Below are positions 22,350 to 34,403 of a DNA stretch of 64,000 bases, in pieces. The notes beneath the pieces were generated by a model. That model had not been told where the DNA came from, ran no database searches, and saw nothing but the letters and a program-made list of their open reading frames with translations. Positions within the stretch are counted from its first letter, which is position 1. Each line of letters opens with the position of its first letter. The position numbers were made by a program, and so were the translations under genes. Source of the DNA: Orbilia blumenaviensis (taxonomy: Eukaryota > Ascomycota > Orbiliomycetes > Orbiliales > Orbiliaceae); the NCBI GenBank assembly GCA_036872755.1, contig JAVHNS010000009.1, positions 496,001 through 560,000 of the forward strand. The letters run 5' to 3'.

Positions 22350-24534
22350 CGGTATACGAGTTTGCTGGGTATATATCGAAGAATATGAGACATATTTCGG
22401 CTATGTATATACTTAAGCGGGACGTTACCTACTTCGCCCTGGATAGAAAAGGAAAAGAAATGACAGGGCTGTTAGTATTCGGAATGCCCTTTTGTCACCT
22501 TTTTTTTTTTTTTTTCCTTTCCGTTTCGGTAGCCTCGGAACCTTCCCTGTCGTGCAACATGCATATGCACAGTTTTTCCCCTATTGAACGGACAAATCGG
22601 GATCGAAATAAGAATCGAAGAGGACGAAAAGGCAAGGTATATTAAAACAAAGACTTTGAAAAGTAAGCCTGGGTATGTAAGTACTGTACTCCCGTCTGGT
22701 AACGAGGTCCGGCGGGCGGGGCGGGGGTGCCCAAAAAAAGTAGAAATTGTGGGGAGCTCATCGCACTAAGGCTTAAAAGTTTGGATGAAAAAATTTCCGT
22801 TTCCCTTAAACTCTCTTTTAAAGGATAGAAAGGATGGAAGCAAGGTGTCATCATGCGGGGGCCGGGTGGTATGTATGTATGTTAGGTATGTATGCAGGTC
22901 TAACTATTGCTTACTGTGTGCGCTCTCGGACCCATCATACATACGCACTTACATTTTTACATAAATTACATACAGATCAGATGCACATAACTTAAATAAC
23001 CTAGCAGGAGCTTTGACAGCAGCAGCATGCCCTTGGATCGCTACTTACGTAGTTAAGGCTCTTTTTTTTTCTCTCTCTGTGCTTGGATCCGTGATCAGGC
23101 AAAGCGGTTATACCTGCTTAGTTCAGGCAGTTCACATAAAATTAACACGGTCTTGGGAAATTTCCAGACTTTGTATGTAGACTGGTTGTTTATTCGTTCA
23201 TGCTCGAAGATCCGGGAATGGAAGCCGAACAACAAAAAAGGGCCGTATATCGGGAGCTAAGTTTTTAAGAAAAAACGTTCAGGGCCGGAGAATGTCCTAA
23301 CGTCGGGAATAACGGTGATACGGAGTACACTGTTAGAATACGTGTTACCAACAAGAACAAACGAAACGAGTTCGAGTCGACCGGGGCGAAAAAATCGATA
23401 AGAAAAAACGGCCGTAACAACCCGTCTTCCGAGCGAGAGGGGGCTAAAATATGATCATATGAGGTCAGCGAACAGAATAGAACTGTGACTATGATAGCTG
23501 GCCGGCCGGCTCAAGCGGACAGACACCGGCTTCCGAACCTCCCCCCTCCAAAGAATGCGTACGTAGTCGTTATACGTCTGCACACGTTATAAACCTCCAA
23601 AAACCGACGAACGAGAAACGTCGAAAACACGGTAAACATGTCACGAAATGCATATATGAACGTCGACTCGTCAAATCTCTTCATGCAACGTATGCCTGCA
23701 TGGACCAAGCAGGATCAGACGATATGGGGTACCTGACGTCTGAGTGGTGGGTTGGGTATCCTCCCCCATTTGGCAAATTCCTCGCTTGGGTTTTCGACTT
23801 AAACCTGCATGCAGGGTCGGTGGCGCTCTTAAATTTTTGCAGCAGCAGTAAGTAGTGAAAATTTTCTTGCAGGCTGTTTTGCACAGTTTTTTTTTTTTTT
23901 TTTTTAGGCGGGTTATATCCGAATTTTTGTTAATTATGCCACATGCTATTATTCTAGTCTCGGTCCCAGACGCTGTTGACCACAACTATGCTGGAAATGT
24001 GGTGTAAGTAACCTACCTCGTTCTGGGAATTGGGCGGAATGCGGTAGAAGAAAAACAGAGGAGGGAAAAACAGGCACATGTGCGTCCCTTGCCAGGCCTG
24101 GCATAATTAATACCTTATTTTATATATACGTTATGCTTAGACACTCCAGGAACTCTTTGTACTTATAAAAAGTATATAAGAGGTACCTTAGTTATGCATT
24201 CACCACCCTGAGCTGAGACCTGAAGTGAGGGATCCGAGGTTGTATTCGGTTTCGAATCCTCAAGACATTTTTTTTTTTGCCATCGATTCATTCCTTCACT
24301 GTCGACCTGATATATCTTTTATGTTTACTCAATTGATAATGGCTATATAAATGACGGGATAAAGACCTTTCGAGCCGGGTTGTCAGAGAATAATAATTCA
24401 CACAATCAAAATAGCCAGTTACCTGTTGCCTCTTATCTTAGACAAGTGGGGGGGGGTCCGAGTATAATACTATACTGCACTAGAACCACCCAGGTGCTCA
24501 GCTGCTAGCTCAACTTGAAATTGTTGGTTGGAGA

Positions 24535-24568
24535 ACTCTCTCTCTCTCCGTCTCTCTCTCTCTCTCCG
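24535..24568. repeat. CT dinucleotide microsatellite
   Basis: Repeated TC units with two CCG interruptions, about 140 bp upstream of the start of the ATG-poor leader of the Atos-family gene. Confidence 0.75.
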
Positions 24569-24705
24569 TTATCAATAAAAGTTAATTAAGTTCGGCCGGG
24601 AATAAGTACTGGGGGAAGAAGAGCTAGCTAGTTAGTTGGTTCGTTAGAAGTGGACTTGTGACCTCTTGAACTCGAACCTCGAACGAACCTCGAATACCTC
24701 GAATG

Positions 24706-25773
24706 CCTCCAATCCGAATCCGAATCCGAAACCCCTCCACACTGCAACTGCACCCAATTCCGGTCTAGTCGAAGCTGAAGCTGCCCGCCTCATTCGACAT
24801 TCTTTTTCCCTTCCCCCCAACATTACTATATTAGTATTTTGCTTTGCTTTGCTTTTTGGCTACGAAAACCTCGGAGATTCGAATTTATATACCCCTACTA
24901 CTAGTACTACTGCCGCCGCTGCAGCAGCTGCTAATTTTTACTACTACTCCTCGAACTCACTTCATTATAATTCTCCTCTCTCCCTTGCTTCCAGATATTA
25001 ATCCTTTTATTTATTCTATTCTATTTTTATTCTATTTTATTTTATCTTATTTTATTTTAGCATGGCTTCGAATCCGTCAAGCGAACAGAGACAATAAGCT
25101 CGATCGAACCGGAACAGAACAGAACAAGGCACGCACCTGCTGGATCCATTCCCGCTCAGCCAATCTCGCTCGCCATTCTTGCCACTCTCTACTCTCCCCA
25201 ACTCTATAACCCGCCCGCCCAAAAAGAAAAACAGCTATCCCACCTACCCTGCCCTGCCCCGTCCTGGCCTGTCCTGGCCTGCTTCGACTTGGGTTTTTTG
25301 CCTGCCTGCCTGCCTTCGTCTGTTACCGGTTTTTTTTCCCTTTCCACTCGAATAGAGTAGTATACTACCTACCTACCTACCTGTTAACTTATTCGAAATA
25401 AGAATAAGAAATAAGAATTCGAAATAAAGACTTGCTTGGTACTTAAGTACTTATCTATCCTTCCTTCCCGGATAACCTTGCGACTTTCCCGTACCGTAAC
25501 CGTCCCCATATCATATCATACCATAGCGGTTCCATACCGTACAATACCAGACCAGACCAGACCAGCCAAACCAGACCAGACCGGATCATACAAAAATAAA
25601 AACCCTCCGACCTCGCCCAATTTCCCACCAGAGGCACTTTATATTTCTCCCTCTCTCACTCACTCCCACTCTCTTATTTCCGGTCAAAAACTGCATCTGC
25701 TTCTTTTAACGTTACAATACAGCCCCGCCTCCAAGACCGCTAGAGAGGCTACAATCGCGGAACTTCTGACGGC
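24706..25773 (+). promoter_or_regulatory. 1.07-kb leader with a single ATG, upstream of the Atos-family gene
   Basis: Only one ATG (25062) occurs on the plus strand between 24706 and the start codon at 25774, and none in the last 709 nt. The one ATG opens an 11-codon ORF ending in TAA. The stretch is rich in short tandem words (AATCCG, CCTGG/CCTGC, CTAC, CAGAC). This looks like a long transcribed 5' leader under selection against upstream starts. TTTTATTTTAG at about 25050-25060 could be a leader-intron acceptor that would remove the first part. Confidence 0.5.
24710..24731. repeat. short tandem repeat AATCCG
   Basis: Three and a half near-perfect hexamer copies; related GAACCTCGAA-type repeats lie just upstream at about 24670-24705. 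Confidence 0.6.
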
Positions 25774-28074
25774 ATGCCGTTAGTTTACAACACACACCCG
25801 AGTCCGCCGGCGCCTCAACCCGTCCCCACCGGTGCCAGTTCTGGTACTGGTTCTGGCTCTGGTGCTGGTGGGCCTGGCCTCCAGCAGCATATGCACTTCG
25901 TCACCGAACTTAGAGACGGTGCTCCCGCCGCCACTGGCACTTCGGACTTCAACAGCAGCAGCAACAACAACTCTAGGGAATCTAGGGAATTCGGATTCGA
26001 CTACAATGCTATCGACAATGCACCAAAGGACCGAGCGGAACTCATCAGGCGATTGAAGGCCAGAAATGAGGCTCGCATTTGGTCGTTGAATACCGATGTG
26101 GGTCCTTCTGTTCAAGTGTATTAAATTCAATTTTTTCTATTTATTTATTTCTTTTTGTTTCTTTCTCTTTCTGTTCCTGTGCCTTTTGCAACTTTTGTCC
26201 ACTCTTGTTCTTTTTCTTTGTTTCTTTATTCCCAGCTTGTTTCATGATTGAAGTCATATATCATTGGTGGTGGTGGGTCTCTAACATTTCGGTGTTTTCC
26301 TCCGGTGTGTGTGTTTCTGCAGAACCTCGAAATAGACCCGAAATCGGTCCCTCAGGACATCGAGCATTCAAATGGCCCGCAATCAGCGCTGCATTCCGGC
26401 GTATTTGCTCCGGACAATCGACAACTTCAGCATCCACCGTCGCCCGTCAATCCTCATTTCCACAATCCATTCCAGAATGCCCGGAACCCATACGCCGAAG
26501 TCGCTCCGACGATCCATCACGGTGCCTTATTCTCGTACGGACAGGAAAACCAAAGTCGAACCGGCGGCCGTTCAAGGGCACAGTCGCTCTCTGGCTATGT
26601 CCTCAAACACCCCACTTCCCCACTCGCCTTGAATTCCTCGCAAACAGCAACAGAAAGCATCGACGAGTTCAGCAATCCCATCGATATTCTGGATGCCCCG
26701 CTTCGTACCCGCCGAGCCTCACTCGTTCCGTCCATTTCATCGTTACACTCGTCGCAACAATCCCCTGCACCACCCTCGTACTCCCGACACCCCTCCCGCC
26801 GCTCGATTTCCGACAACTGGTATGATTCCTTCCCAGTCGCACCCTCACATTCTCGCCAGTCATCCAGGAGGCTGTCATTTGGCGTAGGATTGGGTAGCGA
26901 CTTGCCTGTCGGATCGTTCGTTGGGTCGTATGAGGAATCAATCCTTAACGGCCGAATGTCAACCACACCTTCCAAGCCGCTACAGTTCCTTGCACAGATC
27001 GGAGTCCTAGGTCTTGGGAAATGCAAGGCATCCTTGAAATGCCCTACCCACGTCACGATACCATTCCCGGCGTATTTCTACTCCGTGGGGGATTACGATA
27101 GCCCATCACCATACGTCGGTCAAATCGATCTCGATACAGCGCTGCATAACCCTGCAAAGCCGTCCAAGAGTTTCCCGGAAGGTGGATACCGCATTCCACC
27201 TCGCGGGCAGTTACAAATCATTATCAAGAACCCGAACAAGACCGCTGTGAAGTTATTCCTGGTTCCATACGATCTCACGGACATGAAAGTCGGACAGAAG
27301 ACGTTTATCCGCCAGAAAGCATATTCAGCGGATGCATATATCGATACACTCACAAAACCCGGAGCAGTGCCGATGACACCCGTCACGGCACAGAAGATGA
27401 GGGATAAGGAACGGGAGGCGCTACGATATCTCATCCATTTACACCTTTGTTGTCCCTCGAAAGGCCGATACTACCTCCACCGAAATATCAGACTTGTGTT
27501 CGCTAACCGAGTCCCCGACGGCAAGGAAAAATTGCGAAATGAACTCCAACAGCCGGAACCGAAGTATTCACCGTACAAGCCTGGTGCTGATTCGCTTTCT
27601 ACCCCGCGGAGACGCAGGGGTAGTAGCATCTCCTTTAGCCTTGCGGCTGAGGAATTCATGTTGAACGATGAAGCGGCGAGACATAGGATGAATAACTTCA
27701 GGTTTGGGGGACCTACAGCCGCAGCTTGTTCTGCTGTTATCGATAAGGATGAGGATGAAGAAGAGGAGGTATCGAGTCATACGACTGTCACTGCTAGGAG
27801 GGGTGATAAGAGGCTTAAGGAAGCCGAGATTAAAGATGAAGATGGAGATGTGTCGATGGGCGACGATGGTGCTAGTACTGTTACCTGTGGGTCATGGGAT
27901 AAACTGAGCGTTTATTCAATGGCAAGTAATAGGAGCGATAGCAGTCAGCATCATGGGTTGTTGGCGATGAAGCTGAAGGGAGTACAGCAGGAGAGAGAAG
28001 GGTTGAAGAGGAAGAGCTGTGAGTTGGGAGGGCCTGCTGAAGGCGAGCCTTTGGAGAAGAAGCCGGAGGTGTAA
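25774..28074 (+). CDS. Atos-family (DUF4210 plus meiotic-segregation domain) protein, 697 aa
   Basis: Exons 25774-26115 and 26323-28074. A Pro/Ser/Gly-rich N terminus is followed at about 315-375 by the DUF4210/Atos block: YEESILNGRMSTTPSKPLQF, GLGKCKASLKCP, then FPAYFYSVGDYDSPSPYVG. The second conserved block at about 400-515 includes GQLQIIIKNPNKTAVKLFLV, KTFIRQKAY and LHLCCPSKGRYYLHRNIRL. These two blocks define the family of Drosophila Atossa and human ATOSA/ATOSB, and of the fission-yeast protein linked to meiotic chromosome segregation; nuclear, probably regulatory. The acidic and basic tail is disordered-looking. The donor used (GTGTAT) is weak. An alternative GTGGGT donor at 26098 is also in phase and would shorten exon 1 by six codons. 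Confidence 0.8.
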
Positions 28075-29117
28075 AGGTAAGCTGGCGTTTTTTGTTGAAA
28101 ATATCCGGGATATACATGTTGCTCTCTTCATATGGTTCTATTGTCCTTTCCATGCGCGGTGCTTTTTTGGGGTCCAGAACGTTAGGGAGGGTGTCAGTTT
28201 TAGGTGATACTTCAGCGCGCAGGAGGGTTCCTTCTTCCTATTCTTTTTCAGGTTTTCGGTCTATGGGATTAAGGGTAATTTTTCTATTTTGCGAGGTAGG
28301 GGAGACGGTGGGGTAGCGGGGGTTTGTTTCCTTTTCTCACATCAGGTCTCCTTTGGCTTTCTCTGACTTTTCTCGTTGATACACCTTTGATTCTCACGTT
28401 TTTTCCCGTGAGGAGGTTCCACTTTTCAGCTTCTTATCTTTTTATATATCCTTCGATTCCAAGCAAAAAATAGCGACACACAAAACATGCATGCATACGA
28501 TACTTCGATATCGATTTGGGAGTTAATCACTTTACTTTTTATATTCACACACATACAGTATTTAGACGGGGATGCTTCGTCTTTTTTTGTTGTTTCTTCA
28601 TTTCACTGTATAATATTAAGTGTTTCCGGGGTTTCTGTCTCCTTTCTTTATCCATCATTCTGCTGGCTGGCTCTGTTTTCTTTCTTTCCTCGTCTCTCCG
28701 TCGTTTTTGTGGCTGGTTATCCTTTTTGCTGTATGTTAATAGACTTTACTTATTCCTCCTATCTATCGATCTACTTTACTGCATTTTTTTTTTTGATTTA
28801 TTCAATTCTCTTTATATCGATGCATCATCCATCATGTGGGCTTTTTCGATTTTTTGCTATTTCATGAAGTGCATTGGTAATTTTCAGGGTGGAGAACTCC
28901 TTACTGCTTAAGTTAAATCTTATGATTTCTTCTATAGATCTCTTTATCAAAATCCGATACCAAAAACGAAGCCATAAAAAAAAAAAAAGAAAAAAAAGGG
29001 ACGGCTGGTTTTCTGCTTTTCTACTTGAGTTTTTTTTTTTGGTATATATACACCGTTTAGCTTAGACTTGTTTTTATAGACCATTGTTTATAGTATGCAG
29101 TAATATATAGAAGAATT

Positions 29118-29149
<32 letters not shown>

Positions 29150-29663
29150 CCACATATCTCCGCAATACGCCATCGTACACTAGGTACTTACATACCACTT
29201 CTCACCTAGATTCGTATGGATGTATTGTATTGTAACGTAATGTAATGGTATACATTGTTCGGTATATATACTATACTATACTACCTAGGTATACTACTAT
29301 ACTACACTAGGGGGGGGAAGCATCTGTCTGTCCATTAACCACCACTCTTCCTTCTCTTTCTCTTTCCTTCTCTTCCGAGGCGGGTATGTAGGTAGGTATT
29401 TCAGGTACTTAGGTATCTCAACCACCTCCGCTCCGCATCAATATAGCCAACCAAGCCCGCTGTAACACATAAAAAAGAGAGAATGAAAATAAAATAAAAC
29501 AAAGGCCAATCCACAAAAACCAAACCAAATGCCCATCCCAAGAAAAAAAAAAGATCCCATCATATTCCCAATATAATAATCGAAACACCACACGGAATTG
29601 TCATACAACCCCCACTCCCCCAAGTCCAATCCAAAAAAAGATAAAATAAAAAAAAAAGTTATC
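28075..29663. other. 3' flanks between convergent genes
   Basis: T-rich sequence after the Atos-family stop and A-rich sequence before the minus-strand gene end, typical of two 3' untranslated regions. A GTAAGC donor-like word 4 nt after the stop (28078) might mark a 3' UTR intron. The frames at 28487-28911 are T-tract artefacts rich in Phe, Ser and Leu. Confidence 0.45.
29121..29146. repeat. 26-nt poly(A) tract
   Basis: Uninterrupted A run between the convergent gene ends; several shorter A and T runs (9-11 nt) are nearby. Confidence 0.85.
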
Positions 29664-31001
29664 TTACAACCTAACCTCCCCTTCACTAAACTGACTCCCA
29701 ACCTCACTCCACCCATCCGTATCCCCGACACTGGAAGCCAAATCACTCACAAACTCAACACGATCATCTTCACTATCCCCCTCATCCGAACCAATCATAC
29801 TAACAGCCTCAGACTCTGAATGAAGCGACTGTACCGCCAGGCGGTCTTCTTCCTCATCTTCATCATCTTCATCATCGTCTTCGAGATCACTGCTGCTTAG
29901 AGTAGCTGGTGTGCGAGGGGGGATGGTATCGTCTTCATCGGCGTTGGGGTGGTTGGTAACGTCTTCGGTCCATTGCTGGATCGCCCAGTAGGGTTGGGAG
30001 GTTGAGAAGGTGGTGTGAGATTCCTCGCCGTCGGAGGTTATGTCTTCTTCTTCTCGTGGGTGTGTTGCCTGTGCTGCTGTTACCTGTTGTGATTGTGATT
30101 CTGGTTGTGAAGGTGAAGGAGTCGAAGGTGGTGGTGGGGCGACTATCGCCGGCGTCAAAACCTCAGGTGTCAACCCCGCAGGCACAGCCGCCACAACCGG
30201 TAGTACCTCCTGTTCCTGAACCAGCGGCTGCGAGGGCCTCGGTGGCAAAGGTGGAGGCACATCAACAATAACCGTTGGCAAAACAGCAGGTATCGTAGGT
30301 GGAGCATCATGGGACATTTCATATCCCTTTTCGGACATCGCAGGCGACAAGGTATCCGACGAAGTATCACTTCCAGCCGGTGGCAACAACGACGATGATG
30401 ATAAAATCTTCTCGTTAATGTGTTGCTCTGCTGCTTCCGCTGCCGCATCAAAAAGTACTCGGTTTTCGTCGTCAAATGGGGATGTAGCTGTGCCGGAAGG
30501 TTTGGCGTTTAATGAGCTTGATGACTCTGGGTCTTCGGCGGAACCGCGGTAAGGGGGTCTATATCGGAGTGCGGAGTCGGCTAGGTATGCGTCTCTGCTC
30601 GAACCCTCTGCTTTCTCATCATCCCCACGAAGGGTGACACTATCTGTTGAATTTCTTCTAGATCTAGTTCGAGAGTTCGGTCTGTGGATATGCCCCGAGG
30701 AATCCAGTGGTCTCCCACTGAAAGCCATGGGTTGATGACGTTGCCTAGTAGGACCTTCGGATGGCATGATTTCCTCGGCGAAGGTGTGCATTGCCAGTGA
30801 TATCTTGCGACGGGTACGGTCGACCAGTTCTTTGACTTGTTCGCGGTTTTCGTAGACTGTGTACCCGGCTGCGATGAGGACGGCGCACATTATGATGACG
30901 CCTGATTTGGCGATGGTGGTGTTAGCTTTATTGATGGGATGAATGGGTTGGTTATAGTAGTGAGGATGGTATGGACCTTTTGCGATAGGTGCGGCAGGCA
31001 T
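29664..31001 (-). CDS. single-pass membrane protein with long acidic, Pro-rich tail, 445 aa
   Basis: Single exon. A short N terminus (about 30 residues) is followed by one hydrophobic segment, GVIIMCAVLIAAGYTVYE (about 34-51), then a charged helix ENREQVKELVDRTRRKISLA. The remaining 370 residues are low complexity: Ser/Arg-rich (95-130), Pro-rich (VPPPLPPRPSQP, PPPPSTPSPSQP) and a strongly acidic run (DLEDDDEDDEDEEEDRL). It ends in GWSEVGSQFSEGEVRL. The topology suggests an N-terminal anchor with a cytosolic disordered tail, though the orientation is not provable from sequence. Pro-rich PPLPPRP could bind SH3 domains. I do not recognise a named family. The conserved-looking ends (membrane helix and GWSEVGSQ) are the parts to search with. 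Confidence 0.65.
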   Translation of the reverse strand: MPAAPIAKGPYHPHYYNQPIHPINKANTTIAKSGVIIMCAVLIAAGYTVYENREQVKELVDRTRRKISLAMHTFAEEIMPSEGPTRQRHQPMAFSGRPLDSSGHIHRPNSRTRSRRNSTDSVTLRGDDEKAEGSSRDAYLADSALRYRPPYRGSAEDPESSSSLNAKPSGTATSPFDDENRVLFDAAAEAAEQHINEKILSSSSLLPPAGSDTSSDTLSPAMSEKGYEMSHDAPPTIPAVLPTVIVDVPPPLPPRPSQPLVQEQEVLPVVAAVPAGLTPEVLTPAIVAPPPPSTPSPSQPESQSQQVTAAQATHPREEEDITSDGEESHTTFSTSQPYWAIQQWTEDVTNHPNADEDDTIPPRTPATLSSSDLEDDDEDDEDEEEDRLAVQSLHSESEAVSMIGSDEGDSEDDRVEFVSDLASSVGDTDGWSEVGSQFSEGEVRL

Positions 31002-33645
31002 GATGAAAGATGGTTTTCTTTGTAAAAATATAAAAAGTATACTTAATAAAAGTTATATTTTTTTAAAAAATATTTTTTCCCTTTTCTTATGGGGAAGTAA
31101 AATAAAAGATGGAGATTCGTGGATATCCTGTGGAGATGGTGGATAATAATTCTTGTTAGTTTTAGTGAGGAAGTGAGACTAAAGCTGAGAGGAATGGGGG
31201 GGTAGACGTTGGGGACATGAGAAGAGGGGCTCGTGGACAGGGAACTCGGGGTATCTACGCACCACACAACCGCGCGAATTCCGATACGCAGGCAGCTCAA
31301 TCAAGTGGGAGGGCCGATGCGGGATTGGAAAGGAAAGGCGAATGGATAGACGACAGGGAAGGCAAAGAAATGAATGGGCTTTGCGCTCGGTGAAAGGGTT
31401 CCTGATTAACGAGAGAGAATAGTATACTAAGTAGTTAGAGAGAGAGGTATTTTGATTTGAGACTTTTGTGGTGAAAGGCTCCAAGACCCAGGATGTGGTG
31501 GTGGTGGTCCCCCGTCAGTTGGTGGAGATAGTGGTGTGCAGAAGCGTGCGAGGTGGGCTGGATTGGCCCTCCGGACAAGGTCGAACGCGAACAACCGAAC
31601 AAGAACTTTATCGCCACCCTTTTTTCCGTCTAAGAGACGTCAACAGGCGACGAATGGAGATTCTGGGGTTTGTGCGTTTAGGAAAATTTTTAAAGAAGGG
31701 TGTCGTATGGCGGTTACGAATCCAAAGAAATGTAGCCAGTCTGTAACAAAGACAAACCGTTTTTCCTTCTGCTTTGTATCTAAGTATCTATTGATAATGG
31801 CAAAAAAAGAAGTCGTTAGCCTGCCAAGTCTAGTCTGAGCAATCTGAGCAGCGAGTGAGAGACAGAGTCCGAGTACCACGACCAGGTACTCGAGTGAGTA
31901 AGTTGAGTGAAAGTGAAAACTGTCATGAATCGCATCTCCACTAGAGCGGACGAACGCAAGCTAAAGCCGAAAGTGTGGGGGAAATTGAAGCAGGCTTACC
32001 AATTCACACGGCGCAGGGCTAGATGATCACCGGGAGAGCTCCAGAAGCGTCCAAGGGGAAAACATCCACAGGAATAACAGACGGTGTATGTGTATTTTCA
32101 GTAGGTCCTCAGGAAGTAAAGTACTCGTAGACAGACGGATTAACAGGAGGTTGGAAGTTGCAACTGCCTAAGTATCATAATAGGAGCACATCATCTGATC
32201 CGATCTGATACCCGCCGACTAGCCTCAAAGTAAAAGCAGCCCACGCTGACCAGATGATGCCCCTTCCATTCTGTCTGTTGCAATAATTGCCCCGCCTTTT
32301 GTGGCGACAGAACGGCGGCAAACCGGATCCGATGGGCAGCGGTGGCGCATTCGGGGATGCCATTGGTTCGCATGCAGCCAGCCCAAAGCTTAACAAATTC
32401 CACTCGGTTCCATATAAAAATAATCATTATATAAACCAGGAGCCCGACTTTCGAGAAACCGCGCGGGGGGGCAAATGCAAAATGCAGAAAATGCACTAAC
32501 AAGGCACAGTATCCTTCCTTATCTGTTTGTCGAAGGGCCAGCAAGCGATTGTATGGAGGCCCCGAACCAGGATTATCCATACTGAGATGGAATATTCCTT
32601 CACAGCTGTGCCAGAATCCACGACCTGAGTTAGGCACGAACCCAAAGCTGGATAATGCTGAAAAAAGTACGCTCGGAAACCTCTGTTGCCTGTAGTATAT
32701 CCTGGATGCCGAAAAATGGATGTTGGATGCAAAACAATCCTTCACTCGAGAGCTATACCCTTTCGTACTATTCCGTATTGTTGGTTGATATATCTCCTCG
32801 AAGCGGCAGCAAGCATGTAGGTCGTCGCATCCAAGTATTTCCGTAGACTTCGATCATGATCCTATCAGATCAGATAGGATAGTTGATTCACTTTTCGTGT
32901 CCACTGGAACGGTCATCCTGTGGATGTCAGGCCTAGAAAGTCGCACGTGCTGGTTTTTCTGGCTCTCTCCATGGCTGCAAAGCTGGTATCGTCCAAAGGC
33001 GAATATCGATCTTCGTCCAGCATATATCGAACGCGAATTAGATAGCCGAGGTCGGATGTGGCCTTTTTTCTTTGATATTTTGTAGCGGTACTTGAAGTAC
33101 TTTCTACCAGAAACAAGAGTGGTCGTCCGAGATTAGATTTGAGGATTCGGAAACGGGCAGCTTCGCGATTCGACAGACCCATCAAAAGGTAAGCTATATA
33201 GGGCTAGAGACCTCTCCTCCCGCCCCCGCCGCTCAGCCCAACGCACGACAAGGATCTGACCCGTTACCCATCACCAATAACCCAGCATTTGAGGTCATAT
33301 ATATTTATCTATCCGGCCGTGGATGTCGTTGTAAAAGGGACAAGAAGGGATTATAGCTTGAGGTAGCGGGAACTACCTTTTTTCAAGTACGGACGAGATT
33401 ATAATCGATTAGGAACGAGGTCCCAACGACACGCAACGCATTTGGCTTTGTGGAGGGGCTTAGTTACCTAGTACCTACAGCTGTTAGCTACCTTTTTGGT
33501 GGTAACTACTGCCCAGCTACTGAATGAGCACCCAGACCAGGTATCGATAGCAGTATCGATAGCTACTGAAGTAGCGATACTATTTACAGACGGATATCAC
33601 CGACGCAACGTGTGTTACCATATGCACACTGCCTGTCCGTCCATG
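31002..33645. other. 2.6-kb intergenic region, no gene supported
   Basis: Left part of the divergent region between the membrane-protein gene and eIF5B. The longest frame (32191-32745, -, 184 residues) has no recognisable family, no conserved-looking motif and overlaps several other long frames, so I leave it uncalled. Confidence 0.35.
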
Positions 33646-33912
33646 ATCTACACGCAACTCCAACACCTGTACACCGAATCACTGCACCTTCGACACTTTT
33701 CAAGCTTGGTAACTTGGTAGAGGCCTACGTAACTTCCAAACTACCTACCTCCTATCACCTCCCCCAGACAGAGCCATCAGGAGATCTAAAGTCCGAGATC
33801 CGGCAGAGGGAGCTCCAGATTAAACGCCGAGTCACAGCGGTGGATTTCACACACGCACACCCACAAAAAATCCCCCGGCCCCTCACTCACACACTACTGT
33901 ACACGCTCCACG

Positions 33913-33961
33913 AATTAAAAAAAATAAAAAATAAAATAAAAAAATAAAAAATAAAAAAATT
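33913..33961. repeat. 49-nt A/T-only block (A-runs separated by T)
   Basis: Composed of AAAAAT/AAAT units with no G or C, inside the ATG-free region upstream of eIF5B. Poly(dA:dT) blocks of this type exclude nucleosomes, which fits a promoter role. Confidence 0.6.
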
Positions 33962-34328
33962 CAATCGAGAGAAACCCCACCACGTCATATTTCCCCCCTT
34001 CATACCCCCGTCGTCTACAGCACACTACACTCAGTACAGAGCATAGAACTCACTCGGTACTTGGATCCCATCCATCCATCCAGTAAACCTCCCTTCCTCC
34101 TGCTGTTTAAAGCACTTCTGCTCCCCTGCTCTCTCACGCCTTTCCGTATCAGGTATCTTAACAATTTTCTTCTTAAAGACTTCCTTCAAAGTGGCAAGCG
34201 TACGCCGTTGTTCTCGTCCTCCCCCCTCCTACTACTACTACTACTCCCACTCCTCCTACTCTTTCTTCTACTACTCCTCTTGTTCTTCTCCACATTTTCC
34301 ATTCCCTGCTTACTCTCGTCTTCGACAC

Positions 34329-34403
34329 ATGAGGCGTGAACTGCAGCCACACCATCGTCTTCATCCTCCCCGCAACTATCCTTTTTCCTGAATGGCCTGG
34401 TGA
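34329..34403 (+). promoter_or_regulatory. two abutting upstream ORFs in the eIF5B leader
   Basis: The first has 20 codons plus TGA (34329-34391). The next base starts a second ATG in the same frame, giving ATG GCC TGG TGA (34392-34403). They lie 326 nt before the eIF5B start. If present in the mature leader they would require reinitiation or leaky scanning; a possible leader intron could remove both. Confidence 0.4.

Larger units (their letters stand above)
22297..24705. other. 2.4-kb intergenic region, no gene seen
   Basis: Holds the 3' flank of the TBC gene, several long T tracts (28 nt at 22321, about 17 nt near 22500, about 19 nt near 23890) and short frames that I cannot support. A CT microsatellite lies at its right end. 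Confidence 0.4.

Noticed and set aside
24666..25209. Overlapping frames of 111 and 121 residues with poly-Ala and Leu/Phe runs
   Set aside because: They begin at non-standard or unlikely starts and fall within the ATG-poor leader of the Atos-family gene; low-complexity composition.
28487..28911. Two overlapping frames of about 130 residues, very rich in Phe/Ser/Leu
   Set aside because: Artefact of T-rich 3' UTR sequence; no conserved motif.
32191..32745. 184-residue minus-strand frame
   Set aside because: No recognisable motif, overlaps other long frames on both strands, and lies in a promoter region; length alone is not evidence.
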